Of a stretch of 11,100 nucleotides of DNA, positions 7,263 to 11,100 are shown one piece after another. A program made the position numbers and the translations under genes. Source of the DNA: JBGPJM01 sp041485385 (GTDB taxonomy: Bacteria > Planctomycetota > Phycisphaerae > Phycisphaerales > UBA1924); contig JBGPJM010000168.1 in NCBI GenBank assembly GCA_041485385.1, forward strand, positions 1-11,100, written 5' to 3'. The notes below the pieces were generated by a model. It did not search any database and was not told the DNA's origin. It worked only from the letters and a program-made list of their open reading frames with translations. Within the stretch, counting starts at the first letter, position 1. Every line of letters starts with the position of its first letter.

Positions 7263-8497
7263 CGCACTCGCTCACCTTCACGCTCGGCCAGCAGTGGCTC
7301 CACGACATGTGGTTCACCAAGGCCAACTCCACCCAGGCCGCGCAGACCGACGATCTGTTCATGTTCATCCTGTGGATCTGCATCTTCAGCTTCGTCCTGT
7401 TGATGGGAGCGATGTTCTACTTCGTCGCGCGGTACCGCCGGCGCCCGGGCGTGCCGACCATCCGCAGCGCCTCGCACAACACGCCCCTCGAGCTGGCCTG
7501 GTCGGTCGGCCCGCTGCTCATCCTCGTGCCGGTCTTCTTCTGGGGCTTCCACGGCTACATCGGCAAGCAGGCCGCCCCGGCCAACGCCGAGCTGATCCGG
7601 ATCACCGGCGAGAAGTGGCAATGGTCGGCCGTCTATTCCAACGGCGCCTCGCCGCGCGAGTACGTCCGGGGCACCACCGACTCCGAGATCCCCGTGCTCA
7701 TCGTCCCCGCCGGCCGCCCCGTGAAACTCATGCTCACCAGCAAGGACGTGATCCACGCGTTCTTCATCCCCGACTTCCGCACCAAGATCGACGTCGACCC
7801 CAACCGCTACACCAGCATGTGGTTCCAGCCCCTGAAGGCCTCGCCGCCCGTCCTCGGCCCCGACGGCAAGCAGCTCAAGGACGATCGGGGCAACTGGTTG
7901 TTCCACGACCACCACGTCTTCTGCGCCGAATACTGTGGCGACAACCACTCCGAGATGGCGGCATATATCCGCGTCCTGGAGGCCAGCGAGTTCGACAAGA
8001 TGAAGGAGATGTTGGCGCTGCCCGACCCCAATTCGACGCCTGAACAGCTTGGCGAGTTCTACTGGGGCAAGAAGTTCGGCTGCCGCTCTTGTCACTCGAT
8101 CGACGGCACCAAGGGCACCGGACCCACCTGGAAGGACCTCTGGGGACGGACCGAGACCTTCAGCGATGGCTCGACGCTGACCTTCGACGACGACGTCGCG
8201 TTCGCCAACTACGTCCGCGAGTCGGTGCTCACGCCGCAGGCCAAGATCGTCAACGGGTTCGGCCCACAGATGAACTCTTACCAGGGTCAGATCAAGGAGG
8301 CCGAGATCCAGGCGATCCTAGCCTTCATGAAATCCGCAAAGGTCGCGCCGGCGATGGCCGCCAAAAACCCCCCCGCGAGCGCCGGCGCAGCGCCCCCGGC
8401 CGGCGGTGCGAAACCGGGCGAAAAGCCCGCCGAAAAGCCCGCCGCGCCCGGAACCCCCCCGAATCGCCCCGTGCCGCCGCCCGGAGGCGGCAAGTAA
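7259..8497 (+). CDS. coxB: CoxB, cytochrome c oxidase subunit II with CuA and fused cytochrome c (caa3 type)
   Basis: This 412-residue protein has two transmembrane helices (about 33-57 and 78-100), then a periplasmic CuA domain with the aromatic GEKWQW motif. CuA ligands are complete: His166, then CAEYCGDNHSEM giving Cys222, Glu224, Cys226, His230 and Met233. About 25 extra residues (191-216) lie just before this loop and end in HDHH. A fused cytochrome c domain has CRSCH (Cys275, Cys278, His279) and a likely distal Met338 in FGPQMNSY. The fusion means electrons can be taken directly from ActE or another cytochrome. The C-terminal 52 residues (361-412) are Pro/Ala/Gly-rich, with 15 prolines, recalling the ActE tail. 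ATG 7259 overlaps the SCO stop; its ribosome site is weak (GGGA at 7247-7250), so translation is probably coupled. Confidence 0.96.
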   Translation: MTHSLTFTLGQQWLHDMWFTKANSTQAAQTDDLFMFILWICIFSFVLLMGAMFYFVARYRRRPGVPTIRSASHNTPLELAWSVGPLLILVPVFFWGFHGYIGKQAAPANAELIRITGEKWQWSAVYSNGASPREYVRGTTDSEIPVLIVPAGRPVKLMLTSKDVIHAFFIPDFRTKIDVDPNRYTSMWFQPLKASPPVLGPDGKQLKDDRGNWLFHDHHVFCAEYCGDNHSEMAAYIRVLEASEFDKMKEMLALPDPNSTPEQLGEFYWGKKFGCRSCHSIDGTKGTGPTWKDLWGRTETFSDGSTLTFDDDVAFANYVRESVLTPQAKIVNGFGPQMNSYQGQIKEAEIQAILAFMKSAKVAPAMAAKNPPASAGAAPPAGGAKPGEKPAEKPAAPGTPPNRPVPPPGGGK

Positions 8498-8525
8498 CGC
8501 CACCGCCCCCGCGGCCACCGGCCGC
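8473..8525 (+). other. Two adjacent GC-rich hairpins at the coxB 3' end and coxB-coxA gap
   Basis: GCCGCC (8473-8478) can pair with GGCGGC (8486-8491) across the last coxB codons. GCGGCC (8511-8516) can pair with GGCCGC (8520-8525) around a 3-base loop in the 67-base spacer. Both stems are perfect 6-bp pairings. No T run follows, so they are not classic terminators; they could affect mRNA stability or the coxB:coxA ratio. In DNA this GC-rich, such pairings also arise by chance. Confidence 0.4.
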
Positions 8526-8550
8526 CTGACCGATGTGTTTGTCCGAGTTC

Positions 8551-8554
8551 GGAG
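8551..8554 (+). promoter_or_regulatory. Ribosome binding site that decides the coxA start
   Basis: GGAG lies ten bases before ATG 8565. The same frame is open back to GTG 8406 inside coxB, but that extension is Arg/Pro-rich, overlaps coxB and matches nothing expected at an oxidase N-terminus. GTG 8535 is another in-frame possibility without a good ribosome site. Confidence 0.6.
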
Positions 8555-8564
8555 CTTCGACACC

Positions 8565-10355
8565 ATGGCAAGTTTCACCGGTTCGCGAGAGCACGGCCTG
8601 ACGCACGCTCACGACGAGCACCACGACGTCAGCTACCTCCACCCCAAGGGCAGCATCCTCGCCACCATCTGGGATTGGATGACCACGATCGACCACAAGA
8701 AGATCGGCGTCATGTACCTCGTCGCCATCCTCTTCATGTTCTTCCTCGGCGGCGTCGCCGCACTGATCGTGCGCCTCGAGCTCCTCTCCCCGACGGCCGT
8801 CACCCACGCGGGGACCCAGGCCACGTTGCACGGCCAAATCCTCCAGGGCATTCTGGGCGAGGGCCTCAACAAGGGCAACGAGGCCTACAACCGCGTGATG
8901 ACGCTCCACGGCATCATCATGGTCTTCCTGGTCATCGTCCCCAGCGTCCCCGCCAGCCTCGGCAACTTCCTCCTGCCGCTCATGGTCGGCGCCAAGGACG
9001 TCGCCTTCCCCCGCCTCAATCTCCTCTCCTGGTACATCTACCTCTTCGGCTCCTTCTTCGCGATCGCCTCCCTTATCATGGGCGGCGTCGACACCGGCTG
9101 GACCTTCTACACCCCCTACAGCACTACCACCGGCAACGAGCACGGACGCGTCGTCTGGATGGTCACCGCCGCCTTCGTCCTGGGCTTCAGCTCCATCTTC
9201 ACCGGCCTCAACTTCGTCGTCACCGTCCACAAGCTCCGCGCCCCCGGCATGGGCTGGTTCGACATGCCGCTCTTCGTCTGGGGCATTTACGGCGCGGCGA
9301 TCATCCAGGTTCTCGCCACCCCCGTCATCGGCATCACCCTCCTCCTGCTCATCTTCGAGCGGCTCTTCAACCAGGGAATCTTCGACCCCCGCATCGGCGG
9401 CGACCCCGTCCTCTTCCAGCACTTCTTCTGGTTCTACAGCCACCCCGTCGTCTACGTCATGATCCTCCCCGGCATGGCCATCATCAACGAGCTGATCGCC
9501 GTGCACAGCCGCAAGAAGATCTTCGGCTACCGCGCCGTCGCCTTCTCCACCCTCGCCATCGCCGGCATCAGCTTCATCGTCTGGGGCCATCACCTCTTCA
9601 CCGCCGAGGGCGAGGTCGCCGCGGCGGTCTTCAGCGCCCTCACTTTCCTCGTCGCCATCCCCTCGGCCGTCAAGGTCATCAACTGGATCGCCACCCTCTA
9701 CAAGGGCTCGATCAGCCTCAACACCCCGATGCTCTACGCCCTCGCGTTCCTCTTCCTCTTCTCCATCGGCGGCCTCACCGGCATCTTCCTGGGCGCCCTC
9801 TCCGTCGACCTCCACCTCCACGACACCTACTTCATCGTCGCCCACTTCCACTACGTCATGATGGGCGGAACCATCATCGCCTTCATCGGCGGCATCCACC
9901 ACTGGTGGCCGAAGATGTTCGGCAAGATGTACAACGAGTGGGCCGGCCGCATCGGCTGGTTCTTTGTCTTCGTCGGCTTCAACACCACCTTCATCCCCCA
10001 GTTCCTCATGGGCGCCCGCGGCATGCCCCGCCGCTACGCCACCTACGTGCCCGAGTTCCAAATCTACCACGTCATCTCCACCGTCGGCTCGTGGATGCTC
10101 GCCATCGGCTTCCTCATCCACCTGATCACCTTCATGCACTCGCTCGTCGCCGGCAAAAGGGCGCCCGCCAACCCCTGGGGCGGCCTCACCCTCGAATGGA
10201 CCGACGCAGCCAGCCCGCCCATCGAGCACAACTTCCACCACGAGCCCGTCGTCACGCACGGCCCCTACGACTACGACGACGTCCTCCCTCCCCAGACCGC
10301 CCCGGGCGAGTACATCCTTCCCGTCCCGCTCCCCGCAGGCGCCAAGGCCCACTGA
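8565..10355 (+). CDS. coxA: CoxA, heme-copper oxidase subunit I (A2-type)
   Basis: The product is 596 residues with about 12 helices and contains the oxygen-reducing site. Ligands are visible: His115 and His429 for heme a, His427 for heme a3, and His293, His342 and His343 for CuB. Tyr297 is placed for the His-Tyr crosslink, and His419-Asp420 is the Mg/Mn-site pair. Proton-path residues include Asp145 and Asn152 (GAKDVAFPRLN, D-channel) and Lys370 (IPSAVKVINW, K-channel). The usual Glu of HPEVY is Val295, and the motif reads YSHPVVY. Loss of that Glu with the Tyr-Ser pair before the His marks the A2 subfamily, known from Rhodothermus and Thermus caa3. The N-terminus is His-rich (six His in the first 26 residues). 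The start was chosen for its ribosome site and for the normal position of the first helix. The protein looks complete and functional. Confidence 0.97.
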   Translation: MASFTGSREHGLTHAHDEHHDVSYLHPKGSILATIWDWMTTIDHKKIGVMYLVAILFMFFLGGVAALIVRLELLSPTAVTHAGTQATLHGQILQGILGEGLNKGNEAYNRVMTLHGIIMVFLVIVPSVPASLGNFLLPLMVGAKDVAFPRLNLLSWYIYLFGSFFAIASLIMGGVDTGWTFYTPYSTTTGNEHGRVVWMVTAAFVLGFSSIFTGLNFVVTVHKLRAPGMGWFDMPLFVWGIYGAAIIQVLATPVIGITLLLLIFERLFNQGIFDPRIGGDPVLFQHFFWFYSHPVVYVMILPGMAIINELIAVHSRKKIFGYRAVAFSTLAIAGISFIVWGHHLFTAEGEVAAAVFSALTFLVAIPSAVKVINWIATLYKGSISLNTPMLYALAFLFLFSIGGLTGIFLGALSVDLHLHDTYFIVAHFHYVMMGGTIIAFIGGIHHWWPKMFGKMYNEWAGRIGWFFVFVGFNTTFIPQFLMGARGMPRRYATYVPEFQIYHVISTVGSWMLAIGFLIHLITFMHSLVAGKRAPANPWGGLTLEWTDAASPPIEHNFHHEPVVTHGPYDYDDVLPPQTAPGEYILPVPLPAGAKAH

Positions 10356-10376
10356 CTCCCGATTTTTGCCGTTCCC

Positions 10377-10410
10377 TTCTCACTCTCCCTTTTCACTTCT
10401 CACTTCTCAC
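10377..10410 (+). repeat. TTCTCAC heptamer repeats in the coxA-coxC gap
   Basis: The 78-base gap (10356-10433) is pyrimidine-rich and less GC-rich than its surroundings. It holds three tandem heptamers at 10390-10410 (TTTTCAC, TTCTCAC, TTCTCAC) and another TTCTCAC at 10377-10383. A T5 run at about 10363-10367 follows the coxA stop without a convincing stem. The repeat resembles in kind the short tandem heptanucleotide repeats known in some cyanobacteria; no function can be assigned from the sequence. Confidence 0.75.
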
Positions 10411-10423
10411 GCAGCACTCACCC

Positions 10424-10427
10424 AGGA
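10424..10427 (+). promoter_or_regulatory. Ribosome binding site of coxC
   Basis: AGGA lies six bases before ATG 10434 and supports that start for coxC. Confidence 0.6.
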
Positions 10428-10433
10428 CCTCTC

Positions 10434-11100
10434 ATGGCCACCATCAGCACCCACCAGTCCCAGGGCGGTCCCGGCGGACCCAGCCTCGAGAGCCTGCCGT
10501 ACCACCTGCGGTACCGCGCCGCCGCGCACTTCGTCGACCGCGAGCACGAGTTCGACGCCGTCAAGATGGGCATCTGGCTCTTCCTGGCGACCGAGGTCCT
10601 GCTCTTCTCCGGCATGTTCTGTGCCTACGCGATCATGCGGATGCTCTACCCGGAGGCCTTCGTCAACGGCTCCAGCCACCTCGACACCCGGTGGGGTCTG
10701 CTCAACACCGTCGTTCTCCTCGTCTCGAGCTGGACGGTCGCCTCCGCGGTCCGCTCGGCCCAGGTCGGGAACATCCGGGCGCTCAAGACGCACATCGCCC
10801 TCACCTTCCTGGCTGGCCTGGCCTTCATCACGATCAAGTTCGTCTTCGAGTACTCGGTCAAGTACAGCCAGGGGCTGATGCCCGGGCGATTCTTCTCCAA
10901 CCCCTACGCCGTCGATCCGCACGAGCCGATGTGGTGGTCCATCTATTGGATCGCCACCGGCATCCATGCCACCCACGTGCTGGTCGGCATGGGCCTGTTC
11001 ACGTGGCTCTACATCCGGGCCAGCAAGCTGCACTTCGGCCCCGGCCATTACAACGCCGTCGAAGGTGTCGGCCTCTACTGGCACATCGTCGACATCGTCT
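10434..11100 (+). CDS. coxC: CoxC, cytochrome c oxidase subunit III (5' part; cut by window end)
   Basis: The frame from ATG 10434 stays open to the window end, giving 222 codons. It encodes a polytopic protein with the subunit III signature: MGIWLFLATEVLLFSGMF (Glu54) in the first helix, then a helix at about 87-107, TFLAGLAFITIKFVFEY (Glu139), the GIHATHVLVGMGLF segment (His178, His181) and VGLYWHIVDIV at the very end. The last phrase is the normal C-terminal helix, so only a small piece of the protein should be missing. With about five helices it resembles the short bacterial subunit III forms. Subunit III carries no metal; it stabilises subunit I and is thought to help oxygen and proton supply. 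It follows coxA by 78 bases with its own ribosome site. Further oxidase genes, such as a small subunit IV, may lie downstream but cannot be seen. Confidence 0.94.
   Translation, partial: MATISTHQSQGGPGGPSLESLPYHLRYRAAAHFVDREHEFDAVKMGIWLFLATEVLLFSGMFCAYAIMRMLYPEAFVNGSSHLDTRWGLLNTVVLLVSSWTVASAVRSAQVGNIRALKTHIALTFLAGLAFITIKFVFEYSVKYSQGLMPGRFFSNPYAVDPHEPMWWSIYWIATGIHATHVLVGMGLFTWLYIRASKLHFGPGHYNAVEGVGLYWHIVDIV

Noticed and set aside
8325..10352. 675-codon minus-strand open frame opposite coxA
   Set aside because: Same shadow effect; coxA on the plus strand has every ligand in place.
10353..10370. T5 run after the coxA stop as a possible terminator
   Set aside because: I find no stable stem directly before it, and coxC with its own ribosome site follows in the same direction.

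Overview
The window is a single, tightly packed, all-plus-strand respiratory gene cluster. It runs from the 3' part of an Alternative Complex III (ACIII) operon through a copper-chaperone gene into a caa3-type cytochrome c oxidase operon. The order is actB (3' part), actC, actD, actE, actF, a 139-codon His-rich membrane protein of unknown function, a SCO1/SenC copper chaperone, coxB (CuA plus heme c), coxA and coxC (cut by the window end). Four junctions are ATGA stop/start overlaps or the equivalent 4-base overlap (actB/actC, actE/actF, sco1/coxB) or near contact (actC/actD, 3 bases apart). The other gaps are 45 to about 100 bases, so no stretch of 300 bases lacks a gene. I see no RNA gene, mobile element, CRISPR array, convincing internal promoter or rho-independent terminator.

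The organism is a very GC-rich bacterium that respires with ACIII instead of a bc1 complex. The combination of ACIII, a SCO protein with a C-terminal membrane helix, and an A2-type caa3 oxidase is found in Planctomycetota, Acidobacteriota, Rhodothermota/Bacteroidota and some other phyla. The overall flavour suggests Planctomycetota (perhaps Phycisphaerae), but the window alone does not settle this.

Region 1-5768 encodes the ACIII core: ActB Fe-S clusters, the quinol-site membrane subunits ActC and ActF, ActD, and the lipid-anchored cytochrome c ActE. It oxidises quinol and passes electrons through Fe-S and heme c. Region 5814-7262 encodes the unknown His-rich protein and the SCO chaperone that would metallate CuA. 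Region 7259-11100 encodes the oxidase: CoxB receives electrons on its own fused cytochrome c and CuA, CoxA reduces O2 at heme a3/CuB, and CoxC is the third core subunit. Co-transcription suggests that ACIII and the oxidase are made together and may work as a supercomplex, as reported for other ACIII bacteria.

Nothing here is a clearly new system. The points most worth a second look are the 139-aa His-rich protein between actF and sco1, the poly-C tracts at the end of actE that could fuse ActE to ActF by a one-base gain, the TTCTCAC heptamer repeat between coxA and coxC, the His-containing insertion before the CuA loop of CoxB, and the Pro-rich and His-rich tails that recur on several subunits.
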